From contig CAWGAJ010000001.1 of NCBI GenBank assembly GCA_963820545.1, forward strand, positions 1,178,001 through 1,242,000: DNA of 64,000 nucleotides, in the 5' to 3' direction. Source of the stretch: CAWGAJ01 sp963820545 (GTDB lineage Bacteria; Planctomycetota; Planctomycetia; Pirellulales; Thermoguttaceae). The notes under the pieces were generated by a model. It was given only the letters and a program-made list of their open reading frames with translations. It was not told the DNA's origin and made no database searches. Below, one piece after another: positions 19,922 through 29,129 of this stretch. A program made the position numbers and the translations under genes. How positions within the stretch are numbered: the first letter of the stretch is position 1; each line of letters opens with the position of its first letter.

Positions 19922-20715
19922 TTCGCTAACCGCTCTAATTGCCAAAACAGATCGTCGATCCCCAGCGGCTTGGAGAGGACTGTCGTTGCTCCGGCCCCAA
20001 GGGCGCGCCGTTGATCTTCAATCCGGGGAAAATCGAGCAACACGATCACCGGCGCTGGGGAGAGCATTTTGGTTAAACGCCGCAGTTGTTCCAGCTCTTC
20101 GCCATGCAGATCGGAGGCGGCAAAAATTGCCGCCGCGGCGCCTTTGAGGTGCGTGTCATGCGCAGGGCGCAGCCAGACCGTTGAATATCCGCACAGGCGA
20201 CATGCCGCGGAGAGCCAATCTTCGATCACGAAAAGTCGGGCATGAATGGCGATCAGCCCCCGCCGCCGCGGCGGTATATGTGCCGCGGATTGCAGCAAGC
20301 GTTCTTCCTCGGTAGCGGTTACCGGCAGTCCCCAACTTGGACACTGCCCTTGGGCCAAGCGTTGCAGTTCCCGCTGGACGTGGACGTTCCACTGATGCCA
20401 ATAAATGCGCACGGCGGCGGGCCACGGATGCCCACTCCGTGTCTCGCCCTCGCACCAACTACCCAACAGGCCCAGCACCCGACCCAGCGGCGCCAGGCGT
20501 CGCAAACGGTCCACGGCCTGATGGGAAACCTGCCCGGGAAACGCCTGGGCAAAAACAATTACGTGGGGAAGGATTTCGCCTGCTGCCAGCGCCTCGGCCG
20601 CCGATTCCACCGCGGCAAAACAACTTACCCGGCCCAGAGACTGTAATGTCGCCCGGGCACCACAAAATTCCGGACGATCAATATCGCCAATAATAAAAGT
20701 TGATATTTCATTCAT
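19918..20715 (-). CDS. Receiver-like protein of unknown function
   Basis: A 265-residue protein. The two ends look like degenerate response-regulator folds: an N-terminal IIGDIDRPEFCGARATLQSL and a C-terminal PAPVIVLLDFPRIEDQRRALGAGATTVLSKPL, where LSKPL is the typical lysine-containing end of a receiver domain. The phosphorylatable aspartate is not convincing in either. No DNA-binding domain is seen. It lies 10 bp downstream of the restored EIIA-like gene on the same strand, so the two may be cotranscribed. Probably a planctomycete-specific signalling or scaffold protein. Confidence 0.5.
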   Translation of the reverse strand: MNEISTFIIGDIDRPEFCGARATLQSLGRVSCFAAVESAAEALAAGEILPHVIVFAQAFPGQVSHQAVDRLRRLAPLGRVLGLLGSWCEGETRSGHPWPAAVRIYWHQWNVHVQRELQRLAQGQCPSWGLPVTATEEERLLQSAAHIPPRRRGLIAIHARLFVIEDWLSAACRLCGYSTVWLRPAHDTHLKGAAAAIFAASDLHGEELEQLRRLTKMLSPAPVIVLLDFPRIEDQRRALGAGATTVLSKPLGIDDLFWQLERLAN

Positions 20716-20725
20716 CCTTCATCCC

Positions 20726-21442
20726 TCACCCTTCATCCTTTACAATCTCTCCTCGGCTTCGACGATCAACTGATGAGCGGTTTGGGCATCCTGTGCCTGG
20801 TGCAGTTCGTTCAAAAAGCCCGGCAACGTAAGCAGGCGGCTTAAGCGGGCCAGTGCGCAGATGGCCGCGGTCGTCGGTGGAACACAGCAGAAAAAAAACA
20901 TCGGTTAGCGGTACTCCGCTGCCGAAAGGAATGCCGCACACCGTGCATCCCAAAGCCAGGAAAGGTTGGGCGAGGATTTTGGGCATCGGTCGACGGGGAT
21001 GCAGCAAAGCCACGCCGTTTTCCAAGGCCGTGGGGTGAATTTTTTCACGCAGTCGGATCGCCTCGCCCAGGGCCTTCGGATCCCAGAGCCAACCCGTGCA
21101 GGCCGCCAGATCCACCATGGCGTTGATGACCGAATTTCGCGTGCGGGCCGATAGCGGCACGGCAATGGCTTCTATTGGCAAGAGTTGGGAAATGAGGATT
21201 TCCTCCTCCGTCTCCTGGGGAGCGGATCGCTGCAAGACGCTTTCCACCTGGACCAACTCCTCCTCGCCTGAGAGCCCGATGCGGTGCTCGAACCAGTGGT
21301 GGATGTCGGGCTTGGCAAACTTCCACTCGCCGCCGATCTTCCGTCCTGGTAGATGACCGCGCTCCGCCAGTTTTACCACTTGCTGGGGGGTAAGGTGTAG
21401 GTACCGTGCCAGACTTGTCACGTCAAAATCACCGTAAGGCAT
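20726..21442 (-). CDS. HTH plus PTS EIIA-Ntr-like protein, 3' frameshift
   Basis: The start at ATG 21442 (MPYGDFDVTSLARYLHL) excludes a longer frame through a REP-like hairpin. Residues 5-55 form a MerR/excisionase-type helix-turn-helix (TPQQVVKLAERGHLPGRKI then GEWKF). The rest is an EIIA-fructose/Ntr domain, ending LTDVFFLLCSTDDRGHL. The active-site region reads LENGVALLHPRRP, with the histidine of the GVALPH-type motif kept. Beyond HLR the written frame is wrong; an indel near 20855-20862 restores ALARLSRLLTLPGF and EAEERL with stop TAA at 20740-20742. Such proteins relay phosphate from a PTS; no PTS genes are in view. Confidence 0.75.
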   Translation of the reverse strand: MPYGDFDVTSLARYLHLTPQQVVKLAERGHLPGRKIGGEWKFAKPDIHHWFEHRIGLSGEEELVQVESVLQRSAPQETEEEILISQLLPIEAIAVPLSARTRNSVINAMVDLAACTGWLWDPKALGEAIRLREKIHPTALENGVALLHPRRPMPKILAQPFLALGCTVCGIPFGSGVPLTDVFFLLCSTDDRGHLRTGPLKPPAYVAGLFERTAPGTGCPNRSSVDRRSRGEIVKDEG

Positions 21443-21500
21443 GGTCACATATTCGTCAAAAAAACCAAGTTTGTACAGTCCAAAGGAGACAAGGACCAAA

Positions 21501-21545
21501 GGGGACAGTCCCATTTTCGTTGACACGAAAATCGGGACAGTCCCC
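21501..21545. repeat. REP-like hairpin (GGGGACAG family)
   Basis: GGGGACAGTCCCATTTTCG and CGAAAATCGGGACAGTCCCC form a near-perfect long stem around a 6-nt loop in front of the EIIA-like gene. A related sequence lies at 44058-44115, and a TCAGA variant at 29041-29128. Such GGGGACAG hairpins resemble REP sequences mobilised by Y1 transposases. Confidence 0.65.
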
Positions 21546-21701
21546 AAATTTCCGCCTTGACAGGGGACCAGAAATCGAGACAATCCCGTCACTAAATACG
21601 GCAGGACGCCGTATCTTGCCGGTTAGCCCGCGTGTCTTTGCGGTTTAGCTGGCCGGTGTAAATGCGATGGCATAAATCCCCTGGCAAGGAGGCCTCGGGC
21701 C

Positions 21702-22913
21702 ATGCAACTCTGTCCCGATCCGGGTCATTCCAGCGATAAGCTCAAGCTAATCGGCGTGACAGGCGCCAACGGCAAAACGGCCACTAGTTGCCTGATTGCC
21801 GGCGTGCTGGCTCATGCGGGACATAAAGTCGGACTGTTGAGCTCCTTGGGTTATTTCGACGGCGAAGACGTGGAAGACGCCAGCCACGAGATGCCGCCGC
21901 CGGATCGATTGGCCACACTGCTTGCACGGATGGTGCAAAACGGTTGTTCGCACGTGGTAATGGAGGTTTCGCCGCGCGCATTGGCACAATCGCAATTGAG
22001 CGGCGTGTGGTTCGACGCCGCTTGCGTGACCAACGTCACCCGCGACCACCTTACTGATCATCACAAAATCAAGGATTATCGGCTGCCCAAAATGCGCCTG
22101 TTCGATCACCTTCGCGGCGAGGCGTTTGTGGTGCTCAATGCCGATGATCCCGTGACAACGGGATATTTGCGTCAGCTCGACGGTCCGGTGCTCACCGTGG
22201 GCATCCACTGGCCGGCCGAAATCACGGCTACGCCCCTGGAACAGTTCCCCAGCGAGCAGACTTTTCTCATCACTGCGGGCAACGACACCGTGCCGGTGCA
22301 AACGCAGATGATCGGCACGCACCATATTTACAATTGTTTGCTGGCCGCGGCGGTTGGTCTTGCATACGGCATCGAGTTACCGCAAATCGTGCGCACCCTG
22401 GAGGCGGCGAAATACATACCCGGCCGGCTGGAACGAATCGAATGCGGTCAGCCGTTCAGCGTCTTTGTCGACTTCGCCCATACGCCGGATGCCTTGGCCG
22501 GCTCTCTGCAGACCCTCAGAACCGTGACCCAAGGAAAGTTGATCTGCACGTTGGGCGTGGGCGGCGAAGGTGACAAGACAAAGCATCGGCTGATGGGCCA
22601 AGTGCTGGAGCAAAATGCCGATCTGGCTATCCTCACCAGCGATAATTCGCCCGGAAAAAAATCCCGGGCGATTATCGAAAAAGTGTTAAGCGGCTGCGAA
22701 CGTTCCAAACGAGTGCAAGTCGTTCCCGACCGTTGCGCGGCCATCCATCGTGCCTTGTCATTGGCCCAGCAAGGCGATTGCGTGCTGATTGCCGGCAAAG
22801 GTAATGAAAGTTATCCGATCATCGCTAAACAAAGTTGTGCTGTAGATGACGTGGATGACAGGCAAATCGCCAGCCAGTGGCTGTACGAAGTACAACCGTT
22901 TGCAAGTAGGTAA
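21702..22913 (+). CDS. Short MurE-like Mur ligase
   Basis: A 403-residue ATP-dependent ligase of the Mur family. It begins almost directly at the P-loop (IGVTGANGKTATSCLIAG), so the N-terminal UDP-binding domain of MurE (about 90 residues) is missing. Further motifs: HVVMEVSPRALAQ in place of the usual EVSSHAL, VTNVTRDHLTDHH, LNADDPVT, and FVDFAHTPDALAGSL of the C-terminal domain. Where MurE has DNPR, this has TSDNSPGKKS. Closest to MurE but divergent; it may add an amino acid to a peptidoglycan precursor or act on another substrate. AAGGAGG precedes the ATG. Monocistronic. Confidence 0.72.
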   Translation: MQLCPDPGHSSDKLKLIGVTGANGKTATSCLIAGVLAHAGHKVGLLSSLGYFDGEDVEDASHEMPPPDRLATLLARMVQNGCSHVVMEVSPRALAQSQLSGVWFDAACVTNVTRDHLTDHHKIKDYRLPKMRLFDHLRGEAFVVLNADDPVTTGYLRQLDGPVLTVGIHWPAEITATPLEQFPSEQTFLITAGNDTVPVQTQMIGTHHIYNCLLAAAVGLAYGIELPQIVRTLEAAKYIPGRLERIECGQPFSVFVDFAHTPDALAGSLQTLRTVTQGKLICTLGVGGEGDKTKHRLMGQVLEQNADLAILTSDNSPGKKSRAIIEKVLSGCERSKRVQVVPDRCAAIHRALSLAQQGDCVLIAGKGNESYPIIAKQSCAVDDVDDRQIASQWLYEVQPFASR

Positions 22914-23270
22914 ATAGCAGAAATAAAGGAGAGTAACAAACTAATGGTGGACTCCGCCGATTGTGTCGGGTTTGCGGGAATCTGGCACAGCCCTTCCCTC
23001 CTTGGGTAGGAGCACAAGCTTGCCTGATTTGCGGTTACTGGGTCGGCCGCACTGGCAAGTGCTTCGCGGCGGAGTCTTTTACTGGGCGCCGGGGCGGCGC
23101 TGTCACGCCGTCCCGGCAGCTCAGGGATCTTTTTAGACGCAGAACGCAGAATAAGGTCTTGTCATCCTGAGCGCAGCGAAGGATCTCTCAGAGATCATCA
23201 TTTTGTCTGCAACCGTCATTCTTGACATCAAGATTCTTCGCTTCGCTCAGAATGATGGGGAGGCAGTTGT
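22914..23270. repeat. Intergenic with long inverted repeat
   Basis: No gene. GTCATCCTGAGCGCAGCGAA at 23161 and its imperfect complement AGATTCTTCGCTTCGCTCAG at 23231-23256 make an inverted repeat of about 26-bp arms. A third related copy lies at 49344-49370. This repeat type is common in several phyla. Confidence 0.6.
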
Positions 23271-23618
23271 CTATGGAGCTTTCCCTCTGAGTAGTCCCTC
23301 TATATCTTTTAGCAAATTAACCAGGTCCGCTTCGATGATTCCCCACACAATTCTGTCGTCGATGCTGTCATAACCATGTGCGAGAATATTTCTGAATGAC
23401 ACAATGCTGCGATATTCTCTTATTTTCTCAAGTATAAGAGGATCCTCACTCTTGATTCTGTTTAGTGCTTCCCCAATGATCTCGAACTTTCGTTCCACGC
23501 CGCTGCGTAACAATTCATCGTGTTTATAATCATCAATCGTCTTGCCTCTGACGAATTGGGAAATTGCCAAAGCAGCTTCCCGAATATCGTGTAGATTCTT
23601 GAGAATCTCATTCTTCAT
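23271..23618 (-). CDS. HepT-like (DUF86) toxin RNase
   Basis: A 115-residue protein with the HEPN active-site pattern Rx4HxY (RNILAHGY), the catalytic motif of HepT RNases. It overlaps the end of the upstream nucleotidyltransferase gene by 11 bases, the usual order in HepT/MntA modules. In known modules MntA adds AMP to the tyrosine of this motif and blocks the RNase. All the residues needed are visible here. Confidence 0.85.
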   Translation of the reverse strand: MKNEILKNLHDIREAALAISQFVRGKTIDDYKHDELLRSGVERKFEIIGEALNRIKSEDPLILEKIREYRSIVSFRNILAHGYDSIDDRIVWGIIEADLVNLLKDIEGLLRGKAP

Positions 23619-23904
23619 AAATATTTACCTTCTCCTTAAGCACTTTTTGGCGGAAATAGGGATTTTTGAGGCTCCCGATTGTGAGCAGATCGATTTCACG
23701 CCCCAAGGCGTCTTCGAGATAATGGAGTAGCCCGAAAAACCTCTTGGAGGGTTGCCGATCAGGCTCTTCAAATTCGACTAGAAGATCAACATCGCTTTCG
23801 GAAGAACCAGCATTGCGTGCGAGCGATCCGAAAAGCCCCAAAGTTTTAACGCCGAATTCACGGCACGCCGGCACCGCAATCGTTCTAAGCTCTTCTATAG
23901 TCAT
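23608..23904 (-). CDS. MntA-like antitoxin nucleotidyltransferase
   Basis: The ATG at 23904 is chosen because AAGGA precedes it and the product then starts MTIEELRTIA. The minimal nucleotidyltransferase signature GSx10DxD is present (LFGSLARNAGSSESDVDLLV). It would AMPylate and silence the HepT partner encoded immediately downstream. The pair forms a type VII toxin-antitoxin module. Confidence 0.85.
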   Translation of the reverse strand: MTIEELRTIAVPACREFGVKTLGLFGSLARNAGSSESDVDLLVEFEEPDRQPSKRFFGLLHYLEDALGREIDLLTIGSLKNPYFRQKVLKEKVNIYEE

Positions 23905-24105
23905 CGGCGGTTCCTTAGTTTCATTCCCGGACAAGTTTGCCAATGGATTTGAACTTATTGATGGTTAATGCATCTTACTCGTTTTGAGTCTAACAACCTT
24001 CCCGGCGACAGTCAATTATTATTCGGTATAGATATTTCCCTAAAATAAGGTATGATTCTTTTTTTGCTGTGTATATTTTCCAGAATCTTACGCCATAATA
24101 ATAAT

Positions 24106-25017
24106 ATGCTTTACTGGCGACTTGCTTTGGGAACCCTGATAATCGCGGCCTTGGCCGGGATGTGCTGGCTGGACCACCGCGCTTTGCTGCCCGGAATTTG
24201 GCTGATGCCCTTGGCCGCGGCCTTTGCCATTCTTGCCACGGCGGAGTTGGTGCGACTGATGAAAGCGGTCGATATGGTGCCAAGGGCGTGGGTGGTCTAT
24301 GGCGGGAATTTATTGATACTGCTTTCCAGTTGGATGCCCGTGATACTGATCAAGTGGAATCTCTGGGAATCGTCCGCCCCAGGCCGCTTATCAGGGCAAC
24401 AATCGATGGCGCTTTTGGCCTGGCCAATAGCGGCATTGACCATTTGCACGCTGGTTTTGTTCATCAATGAAATGTATCATTTTCAAAAGCCCGGCCGGGC
24501 GATTAGCAACATGGCAGGGTCGCTTTTTTCCCTGATCTATTTGGGATTGCTGATGAGTTTTTTGGTGCAATTACGCATGGCGTGGGGTGTTGGGGCGCTG
24601 GCCTCGCTAATAATCGTGGCCAAGATGGGTGATATCGGCGCATATTTTGCGGGCCGATTATGGGGACGGCATAAACTGACGACCGTGCTGAGTCCCCATA
24701 AAACCATCGAAGGCGCTATCGGGGCGATTTTATTCGCCTGCCTGGGGGCGTGGCTGAGTTGGTGTTTCCTGATTGCCACAGTGAACGTCACCGGCGCCGC
24801 GGCCGGGCCGCCTTGGGGATGGATTCTCTATGGCATTCTCATAGCAATCGCGGGAATGTTGGGAGATCTTGCCGAATCACTGATCAAACGTGATGCGGGA
24901 AGCAAGGATTCCAGCAACTGGCTGCCCGGTTTTGGGGGGGTAATGGATCTTCTGGATTCGCTGCTTTTTGCCGCTCCAGTGGGGTGGTTATGCTGGGCTC
25001 TGCAATTGATCGGTTGA
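24106..25017 (+). CDS. cdsA: Phosphatidate cytidylyltransferase-like protein
   Basis: An integral membrane protein of about 303 residues from ATG 24106, with around eight hydrophobic segments. CdsA makes CDP-diacylglycerol from phosphatidate and CTP. The C-terminal signature is present as LIKRDAGSKDSSNWLPGFGG then VMDLLDSL. The usual form ends PGHGGxxDRxDS, so the conserved His is Phe and the Arg is Leu here. Those changes may make it a divergent paralogue, while SPHKTIEGAIGAI is typical. No operon partners lie close. Confidence 0.8.
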   Translation: MLYWRLALGTLIIAALAGMCWLDHRALLPGIWLMPLAAAFAILATAELVRLMKAVDMVPRAWVVYGGNLLILLSSWMPVILIKWNLWESSAPGRLSGQQSMALLAWPIAALTICTLVLFINEMYHFQKPGRAISNMAGSLFSLIYLGLLMSFLVQLRMAWGVGALASLIIVAKMGDIGAYFAGRLWGRHKLTTVLSPHKTIEGAIGAILFACLGAWLSWCFLIATVNVTGAAAGPPWGWILYGILIAIAGMLGDLAESLIKRDAGSKDSSNWLPGFGGVMDLLDSLLFAAPVGWLCWALQLIG

Positions 25018-25255
25018 AGAATATTCAGCATCCCCTGCCCTTTTCCATTATTGCCATTTTGTAGTGTCGAGAATTCTGGTTGCACTCAAGGGGGAGGACT
25101 ATACAATCGACACTTAGAGTGTTAATATAAGTCTTTAGGAAGTGATTTCTTCTCTGATTTTGCAGCCTCATCTTCCTTCAGCGGTTTATACCTGCAATTC
25201 GCCACTTTCGCCGGAATTACGTGGTCGAATCGGGCCAAGTAAAAAGGATCGTGCG

Positions 25256-25612
25256 ATGTCGATCAAAGTAACCTGTCCCCATGGACATTTGTTGAAGGTT
25301 AAAGACAACATGGCGGGCAAAACAGGTTTGTGCCCGATATGCAAATCACAGGTTTTAGTGTACGTACCTATTCCCGATAAGAAATCCCTGTCTGAAGAAG
25401 TAATTTTAGATATTATCGGGCCTTCGCCAAAGGCTCCCATAACTACCGAAAGCAGTGGAATAAACCTGGAAGAGGTCACACCCCATCGGCCGGAAAACGG
25501 CCATCATGAAACCCCCTGGAAAACTTGTGTTAAATGCAACCGGGAGATTCCTTCTCAAACCCACATTTGCCCTTACTGCCATACTTACATAGCTGATAAA
25601 GCTGGTTATTAA
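25256..25612 (+). CDS. Small double zinc-ribbon protein
   Basis: From ATG 25256 (AAAAAGGA upstream) the product has 118 residues. The N-terminus resembles a prokaryotic zinc finger common in planctomycetes (VTCPHGHLLKVKDNMAGKTG then LCPICKSQV) and the C-terminus has a second ribbon (CVKCNREIPSQTHICPYCHTY). The linker is polar. No enzymatic domain. Role unknown; protein or nucleic-acid binding is inferred from the ribbons. Confidence 0.6.
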   Translation: MSIKVTCPHGHLLKVKDNMAGKTGLCPICKSQVLVYVPIPDKKSLSEEVILDIIGPSPKAPITTESSGINLEEVTPHRPENGHHETPWKTCVKCNREIPSQTHICPYCHTYIADKAGY

Positions 25613-25817
25613 GCCCAGCTATTTTGGTGGGGATGCTTCGCTTCATGCTGGATTTTGTAAGTGCCAGCCATTAGATACCACTTTTATCTGGTGTGAATAT
25701 ACATAAATTGTGGGGATCGTTGCACATGGGCTTGGGTAAGGAGTATACTTTTTAGATGAACCCGGCGTTTTGGCGTCGAGAGTTCCTCGACGTTTGGCCT
25801 TACCGGTGCAAGACTGG

Positions 25818-26765
25818 ATGAGTGAAACAACAATATCGGTCGTTAGTTCCAAGTCGCTACTGACGCTGTTTGGCGCCTGCGACCAACACGTGCGAAAAAT
25901 CCGCGACGCGCTGGGGGTTAATATCACGGCCTATGATGGTCGAATACAAATCGAAGGCCCGGTCGAGGCAGTGGCTTCGGCTACGGAAGTCTTGGAACGA
26001 CTGCAATCCCACGCCCATCGGCACGGTTCTTTGGCGGCCGAGGACGTATCGCTGGCCCTGACGGAAGTGCGCAACGGTGGTTCGCCGTCGGAAAACCCGC
26101 CCATTGAAGTTTTCAAGCCGGGCCGGCAGATTCGGCCCAAGTCTCCCGGTCAAGCACGATTTGTCGAGGCGATCCGCCGCAACGAGATTGTTTTATGTTA
26201 CGGGCCGGCGGGCACGGGGAAGACCTATCTGGCCGTGGCCATGGCCGCCTGGGCATTGAAGCGGGAAGCCATCCGTAAAATCGTGTTGGTGCGTCCGGCG
26301 GTTGAAGCCGGCGAAAGTCTGGGCTATTTGCCGGGCGACTTGCAGGCCAAGATCAATCCTTACCTGCGGCCGTTGATGGATGCCTTGCACGAGATGATGG
26401 ACCATGATCTGATCAAGCGATACACCGAGGAAGACGTGATCGAAGTGATCCCCCTGGCTTACATGCGCGGGCGCACGCTCAACGAGGCTTTCATTATTCT
26501 CGACGAAGCGCAAAACACCACTGTTTCGCAGATGAAGATGTTTTTGACGCGCATGGGCGCCGGATCGAAAATCGTGGCTTCCGGCGACATTACGCAAATC
26601 GATTTACCCCCCAATACCCGCAGCGGCCTGGTCGACGCTCTGGCGCGACTGCGGGAGATCGAGGGAATCGCCGCGGTGACCTTGACTTCCGCGGATATCG
26701 TCAGGCACCCGCTGGTGCAGCGGATTGTGGACGCCTACGAAGATCATTCCCCGAAGCGTCGCTAA
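25818..26765 (+). CDS. phoH: PhoH-like ATPase
   Basis: ATG 25818 gives 315 residues: a KH-like RNA-binding N-terminus (about residues 15-80), then the PhoH ATPase with Walker A GPAGTGKTYLAVAMAAWAL and Walker B AFIILDEAQNTT. It is followed 18 bp later by the HD-domain gene and then ybeY. This phoH-HD-ybeY order is widely conserved and links PhoH to RNA metabolism and ribosome maturation. Confidence 0.9.
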   Translation: MSETTISVVSSKSLLTLFGACDQHVRKIRDALGVNITAYDGRIQIEGPVEAVASATEVLERLQSHAHRHGSLAAEDVSLALTEVRNGGSPSENPPIEVFKPGRQIRPKSPGQARFVEAIRRNEIVLCYGPAGTGKTYLAVAMAAWALKREAIRKIVLVRPAVEAGESLGYLPGDLQAKINPYLRPLMDALHEMMDHDLIKRYTEEDVIEVIPLAYMRGRTLNEAFIILDEAQNTTVSQMKMFLTRMGAGSKIVASGDITQIDLPPNTRSGLVDALARLREIEGIAAVTLTSADIVRHPLVQRIVDAYEDHSPKRR

Positions 26766-26783
26766 TTCAGACCTCCTACTGAT

Positions 26784-29039
26784 ATGCCTTTCGGTAATCC
26801 AATACGTACCCGATCCGAGCGAGTGGCGGCCCTGGAATTACCTCCCGGACAATGGGAGCGCACCTGGGCCAATCTGCGCCGCAGCGACATTCTGATCCGC
26901 GTGGCCTTGATTCTGCTGGCGTCCGCGGCGATGTGCGTGGTGATCCAGGGTTGGGATCCGCCTTTTGAATATCGCGCAGGTTACACTCCGCCGCACAATC
27001 TTGTCGTGGGCGTATCCTTTACCGACGCAAATCAGGATGCCACCAAAAACGCTCAATTTCGCGCCCGCAGTCAGGCTCGGTACGTGTACGAACAAGACGC
27101 CGCTCCGCTGGTGCAACTTCGCGCACGGTTGCGAAACGTAATCGTCCAAATCACCGCCGCAAGCGCGCTTAGCGAGTTGGATCGGCAAATCTGGAAAGAA
27201 TTCCAACTGCCCGCTTCCGCCGGGGAAAAAGACGCGGCGGAAAAAAATCCGGAAGATGAGTTCCAGGAATTTAAGCGGGAATTTTCCGGTCCGGAAAAAA
27301 TCGAGCAACTGGAACAGGCCTTGGCGGCGGCCTTGGGACCGTTCGAACAACGCGGCCTGCTCGAGAAGCTCTTGCAAGAGCCGGGCGAAGGAAATCAAGA
27401 CGAAATACTAGTGCATCTCCTGGGGCAAGCGGAGCCGCTGCAAGTGGTCAAAGTGGCCGACGTACTGCTGGGCGACGGCTCGGCGATTCGCGATAGTTTA
27501 CGCAGACAGTTTAATCAGGATATAGCCGATCGTTTGTTTGTCTGGCTGCACCCGCAACTTAAGCCGACGCTCAAACTCGATCCGCAGGAGACCTCCCAGG
27601 CGATCAAAGAAGCCGTTGACGCTGTGGCTCCAGTTGTGGATTCTTATCTTGCCGGCGCCACGCTGGCCGAGGCCGGCAAACCCTTGGATGCCGGAAAGGT
27701 CCACTTGCTGAGGCTGGAATATGAGGCCATGCGCGCACAAAGGCCTTTACATTCGCGGATCGTGCGCGCCGTTACCGTGACCGCCATGATCTTTGCGGCC
27801 TTCGTTCTCTGCGCCGTTTACATGCGCTATCGGCAGCGCGGTCCAGCGTCCGGATTATTGCGCCTGGCGGTGATACTGTTTATCTCCATCGGCACCGTGG
27901 CGTTCTCGTGCTGGCTGGCGACCGACCGCTGGCAAGGAGAAATTATGCCCTTGCTCTTGTATGGCATGACCATGACCATCGTTTACCGGCAGGAAATAGC
28001 CCTCCTCTCCACGGGAGTTCTCGCGCTGATCATTGTGACGGCCCTCGGTCAAGGTCTGCATGAGATGCTTTTATTGATGGGCGTAGCCACCATGATGATC
28101 CTCAATTTGGATCGCATCCGCACGCGAACCAAGTTGATTTACGTGGGGCTCTTTGCCGGCGCCGTGGCCGTCGTCTTGAGCATCGGCCTGGGATTGATCG
28201 AAGACCAACCATTCGATTGGACTTTGCTGCATTCCTTGATCGTGGGACTGTGGACCCTGACCGCGGGATTTGTGATGACCGGTCTGCTGCCGTTTATCGA
28301 ACATCTCTTCGGGGTGCTGACGGATTTAAGCCTGCTGGAATTGGGCAACGTGTCTCACCCGCTCTTGCAAGAACTGGTCCGCCGCGCGCCGAGCACCTAT
28401 AACCATTCCATTACCGTGGGCGCAATCGCCGAGGCGGCCGCCGATAGCATCGGCGCCCGCGGCCTGCTCTGCCGCGTGGGGGCTTACTTCCACGACATCG
28501 GCAAAATGCTCAAGCCCGACTACTTCATTGAAAATCAAGGTCCGGAAGACGATAATCGCCACGAAACCCTGCTGCCGGCAATGAGCACCCTGGTGATCAT
28601 CGCGCATCTCAAGGACGGTTCCGACATGGCCCGGCAGCATCACCTGCCGCAGCCGATCATCGACATGATCGCGCAACACCACGGCACCACACTGGTGGAA
28701 TATTTTTTCGATCGCGCACAACAACAATCCGATCCCAATAACGGCGAGATTGACGAGAGCAATTTCCGCTATCCCGGCCCCAAACCGCAAACCAAGGAGG
28801 CGGCCGTGCTGATGCTGGCCGACGCCGTGGAAAGCGCCAGCCGCACGCTGGTCGATCCGGCCCCGGCGCGCATCGAAAGCCTGGTGCGCGAAATCGCCGA
28901 GCGCCGCCTGGACGAGGGTCAATTCGACGAAAGCGGCCTGACGCTCCGCGAACTGCGGGCCATCGAACGCAGTCTGGTTATGTCGCTTACTTCGATCTAT
29001 CACGGACGTATCAAGTACCCGGACCAGAAAACAGCGTAA
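26784..29039 (+). CDS. 7TM-HD (PgpH-like) phosphohydrolase
   Basis: A 751-residue membrane protein. One N-terminal helix (ILIRVALILLASAAMCVVI) is followed by a large extracytoplasmic domain (about residues 75-320), seven membrane helices (about 325-530) and a cytoplasmic HD domain with HDIGKMLKPDYF, HETLLPAMS-type second motif and QHHGTTLVEYFF. This 7TMR-HDED/PgpH architecture hydrolyses cyclic di-AMP in Firmicutes; the nucleotide used here is not proven. It lies between phoH and ybeY in a conserved order. Confidence 0.85.
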   Translation: MPFGNPIRTRSERVAALELPPGQWERTWANLRRSDILIRVALILLASAAMCVVIQGWDPPFEYRAGYTPPHNLVVGVSFTDANQDATKNAQFRARSQARYVYEQDAAPLVQLRARLRNVIVQITAASALSELDRQIWKEFQLPASAGEKDAAEKNPEDEFQEFKREFSGPEKIEQLEQALAAALGPFEQRGLLEKLLQEPGEGNQDEILVHLLGQAEPLQVVKVADVLLGDGSAIRDSLRRQFNQDIADRLFVWLHPQLKPTLKLDPQETSQAIKEAVDAVAPVVDSYLAGATLAEAGKPLDAGKVHLLRLEYEAMRAQRPLHSRIVRAVTVTAMIFAAFVLCAVYMRYRQRGPASGLLRLAVILFISIGTVAFSCWLATDRWQGEIMPLLLYGMTMTIVYRQEIALLSTGVLALIIVTALGQGLHEMLLLMGVATMMILNLDRIRTRTKLIYVGLFAGAVAVVLSIGLGLIEDQPFDWTLLHSLIVGLWTLTAGFVMTGLLPFIEHLFGVLTDLSLLELGNVSHPLLQELVRRAPSTYNHSITVGAIAEAAADSIGARGLLCRVGAYFHDIGKMLKPDYFIENQGPEDDNRHETLLPAMSTLVIIAHLKDGSDMARQHHLPQPIIDMIAQHHGTTLVEYFFDRAQQQSDPNNGEIDESNFRYPGPKPQTKEAAVLMLADAVESASRTLVDPAPARIESLVREIAERRLDEGQFDESGLTLRELRAIERSLVMSLTSIYHGRIKYPDQKTA

Positions 29040-29040
29040 G

Positions 29041-29128
29041 TGAAAAAGGGGTCAGAACTCTTTTTTTCAACAATCAAGAATTTAGTCCCATTTTTTCACC
29101 TAAAAAAATAGTTCTGACCCCTTTTTCA
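29041..29128. repeat. 88-bp REP-like palindrome between pgpH-like gene and ybeY
   Basis: TGAAAAAGGGGTCAGAAC at 29041-29058 is repeated exactly in inverted orientation as GTTCTGACCCCTTTTTCA at 29111-29128. The element starts right after the stop codon of one gene and ends one base before the ybeY ATG. It could form a large stem in the transcript and expose or hide the ybeY start. Confidence 0.75.
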
Positions 29129-29129
29129 C

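Noticed and set aside
28326..29003. 225-codon frame opposite the HD-domain gene
   Set aside because: Shadow of a well-supported coding region.
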